A stretch of 64,000 nt of DNA, taken from positions 468,309-532,308 of the forward strand of contig JAGYIS010000009.1 of assembly GCA_018402255.1 (NCBI GenBank), given 5' to 3'. Made by a program: the position numbers and the translations under genes. Shown in pieces: positions 39,331-48,198 of this stretch. The stretch's first letter is position 1, and each line of letters opens with the position of its first letter. The notes beneath the pieces are model-generated. The model did not search any database and was not told the DNA's origin. It saw only the letters and a program-made list of their open reading frames with translations. The DNA comes from Marinobacter sp. (GTDB lineage: Bacteria; Pseudomonadota; Gammaproteobacteria; Pseudomonadales; Oleiphilaceae).

Positions 39331-39742
39331 TGCCAACGCTATCTTCGAACTACCCATCCGGGTCTATATCGAAGACACCGATGCCGGTGGTATCGTCTTC
39401 CACGCCAAGTACCTCCACTATATGGAACGGGCTCGGACCGAGTGGGTCAGAAGTCAGGGTGTTGGTTTGCGTGCCGGCCTTGAAGACAACATCAGTTACG
39501 TGGTGCAGCGCATGAACCTGCACTATGTGGTGCCGGCCAGGCTGGATGATCAGCTGCTTGCGACCGCAGAGCCCATTGCGTCTTCGCGAGTATGGATGAC
39601 GTTTCGGCAGCAAGTGCTCAGAGCGGCGGATCGCCAGTTAATGTGTGAGGCGGAAGTGCGGGTTGCCTGCATTGCGCTGGATACCGGGAAGCCGCGCCGG
39701 CTGCCTGAAAACATGCAAAGCATTCTTAACAAATCGATTTAA
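39323..39742 (+). CDS. ybgC: Acyl-CoA thioesterase YbgC (Tol-Pal associated)
   Basis: About 139 residues from TTG 39323 (M-T-D-A-N-A), with GGAGGA upstream inside ruvB. The hot-dog fold signature [28 protein letters not shown] (shown in part) carries the catalytic Asp. YbgC hydrolyses acyl-CoA and is nearly always the first gene of the tol-pal cluster. A longer frame to 39266 lies inside ruvB and is not supported. Confidence 0.93.
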   Translation: MTDANAIFELPIRVYIEDTDAGGIVFHAKYLHYMERARTEWVRSQGVGLRAGLEDNISYVVQRMNLHYVVPARLDDQLLATAEPIASSRVWMTFRQQVLRAADRQLMCEAEVRVACIALDTGKPRRLPENMQSILNKSI

Positions 39743-39780
39743 TTAATTGAAAAGCATACAAACTTAGTTGGGAGTACACA

Positions 39781-40467
39781 GTGGAAGCGGAACTTTCAGT
39801 CTGGTATCTGATTGCCAATGCCGGTGTCTTGGTACAGTTGGTCATGCTGTTGCTGGTGCTGGCCTCGGTGGTGTCTTGGGCGTTGATTTTTCAGCGCATT
39901 CAGGTGTTCCGAAAGGCAAAGCAGTCGCAACTGGCGTTCGAGGAGCGGTTCTGGTCCGGGATGGACCTGGGTCAGCTCTATAAAGAGGTGAACGCAGACC
40001 CGACTCCGTATTCCGGTATGGAATCGGTATTTCGCGCCGGCTTCAAGGAGTTCTCCCGATTGCGTCAGCAAAGCCGCGATGCCGACGCCGTGATGGAAGG
40101 CACACAGCGAGCCATGCGAGTCGCGTTCTCCCGGGAGCAGGAGCGTCTGGAGATGCATCTTCCGTTCCTTGCGACGGTCGGCTCTACCAGTCCTTACGTG
40201 GGCCTGTTTGGCACCGTCTGGGGCATCATGAACTCTTTCCGTGGCCTTGCACAGGCGCAGCAGGCCACCCTGGCGACGGTGGCGCCGGGTATCTCGGAAG
40301 CTTTGATCGCAACCGCCATGGGCCTGTTTGCAGCGATCCCGGCCGTTATTGCCTATAACCGTTTCTCTGCCATGTCGGACGCACTTTTGAAAAACTATGA
40401 AACCTTTGCCGAAGAGTTTTCCAGCATTCTGCATCGGCGTGTGCACAACAGTGATCAGGCGGCTTGA
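39781..40467 (+). CDS. tolQ: Tol-Pal system protein TolQ
   Basis: 228 residues from GTG 39781. Three transmembrane helices are visible (about 13-35, 134-155, 168-192) with FLATVGSTSPYVGLFGTVWGIM and PGISEALIATAMGLFAAIPAV (shown in part). It forms a proton channel with TolR that energises TolA. Part of tolQ-tolR-tolA-tolB-pal-cpoB. Confidence 0.97.
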   Translation: MEAELSVWYLIANAGVLVQLVMLLLVLASVVSWALIFQRIQVFRKAKQSQLAFEERFWSGMDLGQLYKEVNADPTPYSGMESVFRAGFKEFSRLRQQSRDADAVMEGTQRAMRVAFSREQERLEMHLPFLATVGSTSPYVGLFGTVWGIMNSFRGLAQAQQATLATVAPGISEALIATAMGLFAAIPAVIAYNRFSAMSDALLKNYETFAEEFSSILHRRVHNSDQAA

Positions 40468-40498
40468 TGTCACTAATCGCTAACGGGAGATTAACGGT

Positions 40499-40948
40499 AT
40501 GAGCGGCATGAAAGGCATGATGTCTCAGGATCGGCGCAAGCCGATGTCAGAGATCAACGTAGTGCCATATATCGACGTTATGCTGGTGTTGCTGGTGATC
40601 TTTATGGTGACGGCACCCATGCTGACCCAGGGCGTGAAAGTGGATCTACCCCAGACGACATCCGATCCGATTCAGTCGGACAAGGACGTGGAATCCATCA
40701 CCGTATCGGTAGACAGCAATGGCGCCTATTACCTCGAGGTGGGTGACAGCAGCGGTGATCCGATGTCGTTGTCTGAAGTCAGGGAGCAGGTGGCCAGGAT
40801 TCTGTCGCAGCGCACTGATGGTGAAGTGCTGGTTCGGGGAGACGAATTTGTTGAGTACGGTGTTGTCGTCAGGCTGATGGCGGAACTTCAGGCCGCGGGC
40901 GCAACCGGTGTTGGCTTGATTACCGACACCCCCCGGGAAAGGCCGTAA
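40499..40948 (+). CDS. tolR: Tol-Pal system protein TolR
   Basis: 149 residues: a cytoplasmic N-terminus, one transmembrane helix with the essential Asp (EINVVPYIDVMLVLLVIFMV) and a periplasmic domain. It transmits the proton-motive force to TolA. 31 bases after tolQ. Confidence 0.97.
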   Translation: MSGMKGMMSQDRRKPMSEINVVPYIDVMLVLLVIFMVTAPMLTQGVKVDLPQTTSDPIQSDKDVESITVSVDSNGAYYLEVGDSSGDPMSLSEVREQVARILSQRTDGEVLVRGDEFVEYGVVVRLMAELQAAGATGVGLITDTPRERP

Positions 40949-40966
40949 CAGGGTGGCATTATTGTT

Positions 40967-41995
40967 GTGAAGGGTCACAAACGGGAAGTTATCAGTACCG
41001 AACCAGCACCGTTGAAATCACCGGTGGTAATGTCGGTTGCCTTGCACCTGCTTATTATGGTGATCGCGCTTGCGGGCTGGTCCTGGACATCGCCGGTGTC
41101 GGAACCGGAACCCCGGTTGATTTCTGCGCGTCTGGTCAGTCCCGAGCCTCGACCGAGTCCGGTGGTGGATGAGCAGGATCAGCGGGATCTTGAGCAGGAG
41201 CGGCGCCAGCAGGAGGAGCGTGAGCGTCAGCAGGAAGAAGCTGAACGCCGGAGACAGCAAGAGCAGGCACGTCAGGAAGCCGAGCGCCAGGCTCAGGCAA
41301 GACAGCGCGAGGAAGAACAGGAGCGCCAACAGGCCCAAGCCCGTGAGCGGGCAGAACAGCAGGCTCGGGAGCAAGAAGCGGCCAGGCAACGAGCAGAAGC
41401 CGAGGCCAAAGAACGGGAAAGGCAGCGCGCTGAAGAAGAGCGTCGTCAGCAGCAAGAGGCTGAGCGTAAAGCCGAAGAAGAGAAACGGCGACAGGAAGAG
41501 CGGCGCAAGCAGGAAGAGGCTGAGCGAAAGCGGCAGGAAGAGGTGGCTCGCCAAGAAGCTGAACGAAAACGCCAGGAAGCTGAGCGGCGTTTGAGAGAGC
41601 AGCAACTTGAGGCGCTGGCGGATCAGTCAAACCGTGAGCGTGAGGCGGAAGCCCGCCGTCAGCAAGAAGCGGCTGCGGCCCGCGCCCGTGAGGCGCAAAT
41701 GCTGACCGAAAGCGAGAAATACCAGTCGTTGATTCGGGAGCGGTTGAGTCAGGCCTGGTATCCGCCGTCGTCCGCTACCGAGGACATGACGGCCCGGTTG
41801 CAGATAACCCTGCTGCCGACCGGGGAACTGGCCAACGTAAGACTGGTCAGCAGTAGCGGGAATACTGCGTTTGATAACTCGGCGCTGGGTGCCGTCCGGT
41901 CCTTAACCCGGTACCCGGTGCCGTCAGATCGGGATACGTTCGAGCGCTATTTTCGCCAGTTCACCATCGAATTTAACCCGCAAAGGTTGCGGTGA
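40967..41995 (+). CDS. tolA: Tol-Pal system protein TolA
   Basis: 342 residues from GTG 40967. One N-terminal transmembrane helix (about 22-42) leads to a long Glu/Arg/Gln-rich helix (about 62-245) and a C-terminal TonB-like domain (SLIRERLSQAWYPP ... FTIEFNPQRLR). It spans the periplasm and links TolQR to Pal and TolB. The central helix uses QEE/ERQ-type repeats instead of the Ala-Lys repeats of E. coli TolA. Confidence 0.95.
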   Translation: MKGHKREVISTEPAPLKSPVVMSVALHLLIMVIALAGWSWTSPVSEPEPRLISARLVSPEPRPSPVVDEQDQRDLEQERRQQEERERQQEEAERRRQQEQARQEAERQAQARQREEEQERQQAQARERAEQQAREQEAARQRAEAEAKERERQRAEEERRQQQEAERKAEEEKRRQEERRKQEEAERKRQEEVARQEAERKRQEAERRLREQQLEALADQSNREREAEARRQQEAAAARAREAQMLTESEKYQSLIRERLSQAWYPPSSATEDMTARLQITLLPTGELANVRLVSSSGNTAFDNSALGAVRSLTRYPVPSDRDTFERYFRQFTIEFNPQRLR

Positions 41996-42000
41996 GGCCT

Positions 42001-43329
42001 ATGACTTTGATGACACATAACGCTTATCGCCAGGGATTTCCTTTTGCCACTGCGCTCACAGCACTGGTGCTGTTCATGCTGGTTGCCGGCAGCGCCAGGG
42101 CGGAGTTGCTGATTCGCATCACAGAAGGCGCAGATGCGGCGCTGCCTATTGCCGTGGTGCCGTTCGCCGAGAGCGGAGCGATGCCCGCCGGTGACAAGGT
42201 CAGTAGCATTGTTCAGGCCGACCTCACCATGAGTGGCGAATTTCGCCCGCTGGATCCTTCGAAAATGCTCAGCCTGCCCTCGCAGCGCTCGGAAGTGTAC
42301 TTCCGGGACTGGCGCCTGTTGGGGCAGCGGTATGTGCTGGTCGGCCAGCTTAACCGAACAGGGGAGCGGGTTGAGGCCAGATACGAACTGTTCGACGTGA
42401 ACCGTGAGGAGCGTATTCTGGGGGAAACCGCGGGTGCCTCCGCTAACAATGTCAGAACGCTGGCCCACCACATCAGTGATCGGGTCTATGAGGCGATCAC
42501 CGGTGATCCGGGCGTGTTTTCCACAAAGCTGGCCTACATTACGCTCAACCGGACCGGCGATGAAACCCGTTACCGGTTGCAGGTCAGCGATGTCGACGGA
42601 AAGCGTGCGAGAGTGCGCCTGGAAAGCCGTGAACCGATCCTTTCGCCAGCCTGGTCGCCCGATGGAAAGCAGTTGGCCTATGTATCGTTCGAGACCGGCA
42701 AGCCGGTTGTGTTTACCCACGAACTGGCCACCGGTGAGCGTAAGAAAGCGGCGGATTTTCCGGGCCTGAACTCGGCGCCAGCCTGGTCTCCGGACGGTAA
42801 GTCGTTGCTTCTGACGTTGTCGAAGGACGGCAACGCAGAGATCTATCGGCTGGAGATCGCCTCTGGCAATCTGACCAGGCTGACCAACCACTGGGCGATT
42901 GACACCGAAGGTGTCTGGGATCATACCGGCCGGGGCATTTTCTACACCTCGGACCGTTCCGGCGGGCCACAGATTTATCATATGGAGCGCCTGGGTGCTG
43001 AGCCCAAGCGCATCACCTTTGGCAGCCGTTACAACGCCCGGGCGCGCCCGGATGCCAAGGGTGAGTACGTCTACTATGTTCATCAGCGGAACAGGGCGTT
43101 TCACATTGCCCGCATCAATCTGAAAAATGGTGAAGAATCCGTTATCACCCGGACAGAATCGGATGAATCACCGAGCGTTTCGCCCAACGGACGCATGTTG
43201 ATTTACGCCACCCAGCAGAACGGTACCAGCGTGCTGACGGTCGTGTCGGCGAACGGCGGGGCAGCCTACAGCCTGCCTGCAGCCGACGGTGATGTTCGTG
43301 AGCCCGCCTGGGGCCCTATCGTTCGCTAA
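42001..43329 (+). CDS. tolB: Tol-Pal system beta-propeller protein TolB
   Basis: About 442 residues from ATG 42001 (ATG 42010 or GTG 41992 are alternatives). A signal peptide ends in GSARA, followed by the N-terminal domain with ADLTMSGEFRPLDP and a C-terminal six-bladed propeller with repeated PAWSPDGK motifs. It is periplasmic and binds Pal and TolA. It begins 5 bases after the tolA stop. Confidence 0.96.
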   Translation: MTLMTHNAYRQGFPFATALTALVLFMLVAGSARAELLIRITEGADAALPIAVVPFAESGAMPAGDKVSSIVQADLTMSGEFRPLDPSKMLSLPSQRSEVYFRDWRLLGQRYVLVGQLNRTGERVEARYELFDVNREERILGETAGASANNVRTLAHHISDRVYEAITGDPGVFSTKLAYITLNRTGDETRYRLQVSDVDGKRARVRLESREPILSPAWSPDGKQLAYVSFETGKPVVFTHELATGERKKAADFPGLNSAPAWSPDGKSLLLTLSKDGNAEIYRLEIASGNLTRLTNHWAIDTEGVWDHTGRGIFYTSDRSGGPQIYHMERLGAEPKRITFGSRYNARARPDAKGEYVYYVHQRNRAFHIARINLKNGEESVITRTESDESPSVSPNGRMLIYATQQNGTSVLTVVSANGGAAYSLPAADGDVREPAWGPIVR

Positions 43330-43369
43330 TAGTGTTTGATAAAACCAAGCCAAAAAAGGAAGTGCACAC

Positions 43370-43939
43370 ATGAAATTTTCAGTACAGTCCAAAGCATTCG
43401 CAATGTTGTTGTCTGTTGGCCTGGTGGCCGGTTGTAGTTCTACCGGGGATACCATGGATGAAGAGGGTTACGGTTCAGATGTTGCGCCTTTAGACCAGGA
43501 CGGTGGTTCCACGGTATACAGCGGCGCGGATGGAGATGATGTTTCTTCCTCCGGCCTTTCTGACGATCAGCGCCAGGCTGCTCAGCAGCAGGCGGAGCAG
43601 GAAGCCCTGCGAAATATCACCGTTTTCTACTTTGACTTCGATACCTCCGAGATCAAGCAGGAAGCACGGGATGTTCTGGTGGCGCACGCCCGTTACCTGG
43701 CTGATAACCCGCGCCAGAACGTGCGCATTGAAGGTCACACAGACGAGCGCGGCACCAAGGAGTACAACCTGGCTCTGGGTGAGCGTCGTGCCAGTGCCAT
43801 CCAGCGCTTTTTGATCGTAAACGGAGCTTCCCGTGGCCAGCTTGAAACCATAAGCTATGGTGAAGAGAAGCCAGCGGTGCGTGGTTCATCTGAAAGCGCC
43901 TGGGCGCAGAACCGTCGCGTTGAGCTGGTGTTCCAGTAA
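43370..43939 (+). CDS. pal: Peptidoglycan-associated lipoprotein Pal
   Basis: 189 residues. Lipobox LVAGC gives lipidated C22, followed by an acidic, Ser-rich linker and an OmpA-like domain with VFYFDFDTSEIK, RIEGHTDERGTKEYNLALGERRA (shown in part) and the final RRVELVFQ. It anchors the outer membrane to peptidoglycan. Confidence 0.98.
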   Translation: MKFSVQSKAFAMLLSVGLVAGCSSTGDTMDEEGYGSDVAPLDQDGGSTVYSGADGDDVSSSGLSDDQRQAAQQQAEQEALRNITVFYFDFDTSEIKQEARDVLVAHARYLADNPRQNVRIEGHTDERGTKEYNLALGERRASAIQRFLIVNGASRGQLETISYGEEKPAVRGSSESAWAQNRRVELVFQ

Positions 43940-43964
43940 TCGAAGTTAACTACCGGAAGGTCCC

Positions 43965-44735
43965 ATGAGAAATCTGCTCATGGCGACAGTGCTGCTCCCG
44001 CTGGGCCTTGGCCTGGCGGGAGTCAGTCAGGCACAGTCGTCCACACCCGCGTTTCAGAACAATACCTCCGAGGCCCAACGCAAGTCAGGTAATAACCAGG
44101 CCACGGCGGAATTGTTTTATATGATTCAACAGCTCCAGGCGGATGTCCGCCGGCTTCAGGGTCAGGTAGAGGAGCAACAACATCAGGTCAGTCGGCTGCA
44201 GCAGCAAAGTCGTGATCGCTATGTCGACCTGGATCAGCGCATCCTCGAGCTTTCCAAATCCGTTGAGGCAAACGTTTCCTCAGGAGGCGCAACAACGGCG
44301 GGGGCGACTGGTCAGGGCAGTGAGCAGCCAGTGCCGGTGAGGGTTTACCGGTCTCCGGGTGCCGACGAGCAAAAATCCTACGATGCCATTATTGATCTCA
44401 TTCGCAATAAAAAGGATTTCGACACCGCCATCAGCCGGATATATGAGTTTATTGATCAATACCCGGAAGGCGACCTGACCGTTAACGCCTATTACTGGCT
44501 TGGCGAAGTGTATCTGGCAGAACCGAAGCTGGAACAGGCCAAACAGGCGTTCACAATCGTTGCAACACGCTTTAATGACCATCGCAAGGCGCCGGACGCG
44601 GTCTATAAGCTTGGTGTCACGCTCGATCGCCTTGGCGAGAATGACGAAGCGAAGCGCAGGATGCAAAGTGTGGTTGACCGTTATCCGAACACCGGAGCAG
44701 CGGAACTTGCCCGCAAGTTTCTTGAGTCTGCGTGA
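43965..44735 (+). CDS. cpoB: Cell division coordinator CpoB (YbgF)
   Basis: 256 residues with a signal peptide (cut after SQA), an N-terminal coiled coil for trimerisation (about 45-95, LQADVRRLQGQVEEQQHQ) and a C-terminal TPR domain (KSYDAIIDLIRNKKDFDTAI, AYYWLGEVYLAE, PDAVYKLGVTLDRLG). It links peptidoglycan synthesis to Tol-Pal during constriction. Last gene of the tol block, 118 bp before tRNA-Lys. Confidence 0.95.
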   Translation: MRNLLMATVLLPLGLGLAGVSQAQSSTPAFQNNTSEAQRKSGNNQATAELFYMIQQLQADVRRLQGQVEEQQHQVSRLQQQSRDRYVDLDQRILELSKSVEANVSSGGATTAGATGQGSEQPVPVRVYRSPGADEQKSYDAIIDLIRNKKDFDTAISRIYEFIDQYPEGDLTVNAYYWLGEVYLAEPKLEQAKQAFTIVATRFNDHRKAPDAVYKLGVTLDRLGENDEAKRRMQSVVDRYPNTGAAELARKFLESA

Positions 44736-44812
44736 TCCTGATCACGGATTGATCCGGTTGTTTGTATCTTGATCGCATCGTTAAAAAAGTTGGCGAATCC
44801 CCAACAAAGGGG

Positions 44813-44840
44813 TTGATCAGCGACGAAATATCAGTAATAT
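44813..44840 (+). promoter_or_regulatory. Promoter of the tRNA-Lys pair
   Basis: TTGATC and TAATAT are spaced by 16 bases, ending 13 bases before the first tRNA. The segment after the -10 (GTGCGCCTCG) is a GC-rich discriminator, the feature that makes stable-RNA promoters sensitive to ppGpp/DksA. Confidence 0.7.
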
Positions 44841-44853
44841 GTGCGCCTCGTTT

Positions 44854-44929
44854 GGGTCGTTAGCTCAGTTGGTAGAGCAGTTGGCTTTTAACCAATTGGT
44901 CGAAGGTTCGAATCCTTCACGACCCACCA
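44854..44929 (+). tRNA. tRNA-Lys (anticodon UUU), copy 1
   Basis: A 76-base cloverleaf with acceptor GGGTCGT/ACGACCC, the anticodon arm GTTGG-CTTTTAA-CCAAT (anticodon TTT), the T-arm GGTTCGAATCC and an encoded CCA end. It reads AAA and AAG codons. Confidence 0.98.
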
Positions 44930-44990
44930 AACGCAGAGCAGGGGTCATTTGAACTCTTGCTCGCCGGAAGCAAGGCCGGCATCCAGCTAT

Positions 44991-45066
44991 GGGTCGTTAG
45001 CTCAGTTGGTAGAGCAGTTGGCTTTTAACCAATTGGTCGAAGGTTCGAATCCTTCACGACCCACCA
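44991..45066 (+). tRNA. tRNA-Lys (anticodon UUU), copy 2
   Basis: Identical in sequence to the first copy over all 76 bases, 61 bases downstream, with encoded CCA. The two are probably one transcript from the promoter at 44813-44840, ending at the hairpin at 45096. The cpoB-tRNA-Lys-nadA order matches E. coli. Confidence 0.98.
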
Positions 45067-45095
45067 ATTAGCAAATTCGTATTGCGGATTTGCGG

Positions 45096-45124
45096 AAAAA
45101 GAGCCTCAGGGCTCTTTTTTTTTG
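45096..45124 (+). terminator. Intrinsic terminator after the tRNA-Lys genes
   Basis: The AAAAAGAGCC arm pairs with GGCTCTTTTT around a 4-base loop (TCAG), continuing into an uninterrupted T run. A classic strong terminator. Confidence 0.92.
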
Positions 45125-45257
45125 GCTTCACGAACCCACCATGTCTCCAAGGGCCGTATAGATTTACCTGGCCGCTAACACAGTCGTATTGCATGGCCAT
45201 GAAAGCGGGCCCGAAAGTGGTATAATTCTGCGGTACATCTAATTCAGAGATCCCAAA

Positions 45258-46319
45258 ATGACACGAGCGCAAGACCGTATCCTTGTTCAGGAACACCTGG
45301 CCCATGAGGCAGAGCCCAAGGCGTTGAGTGCCGGCGAAAAGGCTGAACTCGAGGCGCGCATCAAGGCGGCCCTCAAGGACAAGGACGCGGTGCTCGTCGC
45401 TCACTATTACACCGACCCTGATATTCAGCGCCTGGCCGAAGAAACCGGTGGCTGTGTCGCAGACTCCCTGGAAATGGCGCGCTTCGGCAACCAGCATCCC
45501 GCGTCGACGGTCGTTGTTGCCGGCGTGCGTTTTATGGGCGAAACCGCCAAAATTCTGAATCCTGAAAAGCGGGTGTTGATGCCGACACTGGAGGCAACAT
45601 GCTCCCTGGACGTTGGCTGTCCGGCCGATGAGTTCTCTGCATTTTGTGATCAGCATTCCGACCGCACGGTGGTGGTCTATGCCAATACCTCTGCTGCGGT
45701 GAAGGCCCGGGCGGATTGGGTGGTTACGTCCAGTTGTGCCCAGGCCATTGTCGAGCACCTGGACGCGAAAGGTGAAAAGATTCTGTGGGCGCCTGACAAA
45801 CACCTGGGGCACTACGTACAGAAAACCACCGGAGCAGACGTGTTGCTTTGGGATGGCTCCTGCATCGTGCACGAAGAGTTCAAGCATCGCGGGCTTGAAG
45901 ATCTCAAGGCGTTGTACCCGGATGCGGCCATCCTGGTGCATCCGGAATCTCCCGATGAAGTGGTTCAGATGGCGGATGTCGTTGGCTCAACGTCCCAGTT
46001 GATTCATGCAGTCCAGACGTTGCCCAATGAAGAATTTATCGTGGCAACCGATAACGGTATTTTCTACAAGATGCAGCAGCTGGCGCCGAACAAAACCCTG
46101 ATAGAAGCACCCACAGCAGGAAACGGCGCAACGTGCCGAAGCTGTGCCCATTGCCCCTGGATGGCCATGAACGGCCTCGAAAACCTGTTGCACGTGCTGG
46201 AGCATGGCGATCAGGAAGTGCTGGTCAGTGAGGCATTACGTGAGGATGCCCTGAGGCCGCTGCGCAGAATGCTCGATTTCACCGCAAACATGAATTTGCA
46301 GGCGGCCGGTAACGCCTGA
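45258..46319 (+). CDS. nadA: Quinolinate synthase
   Basis: 353 residues. The NadA iron-sulfur ligands are in [12 protein letters not shown], the mid-protein [12 protein letters not shown] and the C-terminal [31 protein letters not shown] and HPESPDEVV are further hallmarks. It condenses iminoaspartate with DHAP to quinolinate for NAD. A TATAAT lies at 45221-45226 but without a clear -35. It converges on bepA with a 9-base gap. Confidence 0.97.
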   Translation: MTRAQDRILVQEHLAHEAEPKALSAGEKAELEARIKAALKDKDAVLVAHYYTDPDIQRLAEETGGCVADSLEMARFGNQHPASTVVVAGVRFMGETAKILNPEKRVLMPTLEATCSLDVGCPADEFSAFCDQHSDRTVVVYANTSAAVKARADWVVTSSCAQAIVEHLDAKGEKILWAPDKHLGHYVQKTTGADVLLWDGSCIVHEEFKHRGLEDLKALYPDAAILVHPESPDEVVQMADVVGSTSQLIHAVQTLPNEEFIVATDNGIFYKMQQLAPNKTLIEAPTAGNGATCRSCAHCPWMAMNGLENLLHVLEHGDQEVLVSEALREDALRPLRRMLDFTANMNLQAAGNA

Positions 46320-46328
46320 CAGCTGGCC

Positions 46329-47798
46329 TCAGCCCCGGCTGGCCTGCAGGCTGTCGGCAATGTCGTTCAGCCGCTCGTTGACGACCTGGCGCTCGGCTGA
46401 GCCGGCCGGCAGTTTTTCCTGAGCCTGGCGCAGTTGCCGCTGGGCCGATTGAAGATCTCCCATCAGGGCGTAGTACTCAGCCCGCGCCCGATGCACTCCC
46501 ACAATGTTTCTCGACATACCCTCGGCCTCCGCCAGGCGCAGCCAGATTTGCTCCCGGTCGGGCAGGCGACGAGCCAGATCCCGAAGCAGGTGGGCGGCAC
46601 TGTCGCCGTTTCCATCAGCAATGTGAATATTGGCCAGCGTCCAGGTGATGGGGTAGTTCCGGGGGTTTCTGGCGAGCGCCTGTTGCATCAATGCTCGGGC
46701 GTCGTCGTAGCGCTCCTGGTCAAGCAGTATCTCGGCCAGGGTTACCTGAAAGGTTATTCGGCCCGGATTGTTGTCCAGAAGCTCACGGAGGATTTGTTCA
46801 GCTTTGTCGTACTGACGGTTGTGCTGGTAGGCGATGCCCAGCCCGAAACGAATGGCGTCGTTGCGTTTGGCATCGTCACGAGCAAGGTAGCTCTCAAAGG
46901 TCTTAACGGCGAGCTCAGGCGTCTGGGCGTAGCGCACCTGCAGGCGGCTGCGTATCAAATGATATTCCTGCCCGTCAGGGATGCGCTCGTTGGGAAATTG
47001 CTCGGCCCGGTTTCGGCTGTCGGCAACCCGGTTCTGAGTCAGCGGGTGAGTAGACAGGTACTCGGGCATCTGTCTGCCCTGTAATCGGTTCTGTCGCATC
47101 ATGACTTCGAACATTTCCGGCATGCCTCTTGGGTCCATGCCGGCATTGGCCAGTATTTCCATGCCCACCCGATCGGCTTCCTGCTCGTGGGACCGGCTGT
47201 AGGCCAGCATGTTCTGGATCGACAGGGCCTGTGTGCCGGCAATGGCGGCAATGCCGATGTCTGATTGTGTAACCGCTGACAGCACGATGCCGGCAATCAT
47301 GCCCGCGAGTGTCAGCGGTGCGCTGGTTTCCTGCTGTTCCATGCGCCGGGCAAAATGCCGCTGGCTCAGGTGCGCAAGCTCGTGCGCCATAACCGAGGCA
47401 AACTGTTGTTCGGTTGCCGCATTCAGAAACAGTCCGCCGTTTACCCCAACGATGCCCCCTGGAACGGCAAAAGCGTTCAGAGCCGGGCTGTCGATCAGAA
47501 CCAGCTTGAGATCCCGGTTGTCCAGCGGCGCTGAGGGTACCAGTCGATAGGTAATGGCCTGAAGATAATCGTAGATCAGGGGGTCCTGGATCTGCGGTGC
47601 GGATCGCCGGATTGACGACATGACCTGTTGGCCGATTTCGGCTTCCTGCTGGCCAGAAATCAGGCCGCCGCTGCCGCCAATGCTGGGCAGGCTGGATTCC
47701 TGGGCATAACCACTTGCTCCAAACAAAAGCAGGGCGCCCGCAAGGCACACTCTGGCCAGCAGTCGAGTATCAGAATTCTGGCGGTAAGTTCGAGTCAT
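46329..47798 (-). CDS. bepA: M48-family metalloprotease/chaperone BepA-like
   Basis: 489 residues: a signal peptide, the M48 peptidase domain with zinc motif HELAHLSQRHF and the third ligand in HEQEADRVG, and a C-terminal TPR domain (YQHNRQYDKAEQIL, NPGRITFQVTLAEILLDQERYDDA, shown in part). BepA (YfgC) degrades stalled LptD and assists its assembly at the BAM complex in the periplasm. Divergent from tusA. Confidence 0.9.
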   Translation of the reverse strand: MTRTYRQNSDTRLLARVCLAGALLLFGASGYAQESSLPSIGGSGGLISGQQEAEIGQQVMSSIRRSAPQIQDPLIYDYLQAITYRLVPSAPLDNRDLKLVLIDSPALNAFAVPGGIVGVNGGLFLNAATEQQFASVMAHELAHLSQRHFARRMEQQETSAPLTLAGMIAGIVLSAVTQSDIGIAAIAGTQALSIQNMLAYSRSHEQEADRVGMEILANAGMDPRGMPEMFEVMMRQNRLQGRQMPEYLSTHPLTQNRVADSRNRAEQFPNERIPDGQEYHLIRSRLQVRYAQTPELAVKTFESYLARDDAKRNDAIRFGLGIAYQHNRQYDKAEQILRELLDNNPGRITFQVTLAEILLDQERYDDARALMQQALARNPRNYPITWTLANIHIADGNGDSAAHLLRDLARRLPDREQIWLRLAEAEGMSRNIVGVHRARAEYYALMGDLQSAQRQLRQAQEKLPAGSAERQVVNERLNDIADSLQASRG

Positions 47799-47954
47799 GA
47801 ATGTAAGTCGCGCCTGGTATCAGATGGCTGCTTTGACAACAGCATTGCCATGAAAGTTCTGCTCGTAATTACGAAGTCTTGAGATGCAATAGAGTAACAC
47901 CCCCGGCATAATGCCTGCTCAATTATTGGATAATGGTAATGGTGCTCATTAACA

Positions 47955-48182
47955 ATGGCTGATCGAATTCTTGACGCATCCGGACTGCGTTGTCCGATGC
48001 CGCTATTAAAGACCAAGCTTGAATTGAACTCCATGGCCACTGGGGAAGAGCTGGAGGTGATTGCTACCGACGCTGGCTCGGCTCGCGATATTCCGGCCTA
48101 CCTCGGTATGTCCTCTCACAGTCTTATTAGCCAGTCGGAGCATCACGGCGAATTTCGATTCGTGATAAAGTGCGGCGGTTAA
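47955..48182 (+). CDS. tusA: Sulfurtransferase TusA family protein
   Basis: 75 residues: ILDASGLRCPMPLLKTKLEL (the sulfur-carrying Cys in CPMP), then the typical IATDAGSARDIPAYL. TusA relays persulfide sulfur to TusBCD for tRNA 2-thiouridine and to other pathways. Directly followed by a PerM-like permease gene, a pairing common in this group. Confidence 0.92.
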   Translation: MADRILDASGLRCPMPLLKTKLELNSMATGEELEVIATDAGSARDIPAYLGMSSHSLISQSEHHGEFRFVIKCGG

Positions 48183-48198
48183 CTTCCCGGAGTTGTTC

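Noticed and set aside
41160..41720. Repetitive purine-rich tract resembling a tandem repeat or CRISPR-like array
   Set aside because: The period is irregular and codes for the Glu/Arg/Gln-rich helix of TolA; no spacers or exact repeats.
44854..45066. Direct repeats that might be att sites of an integrated element
   Set aside because: They are two full tRNA-Lys genes 61 bp apart with nothing between; no integrase is present and the synteny on both sides is the standard one.
45198..45226. Full sigma-70 promoter for nadA
   Set aside because: TATAAT at 45221 is good, but no acceptable -35 lies 16-18 bases upstream, so only the -10 is mentioned in the gene entry.
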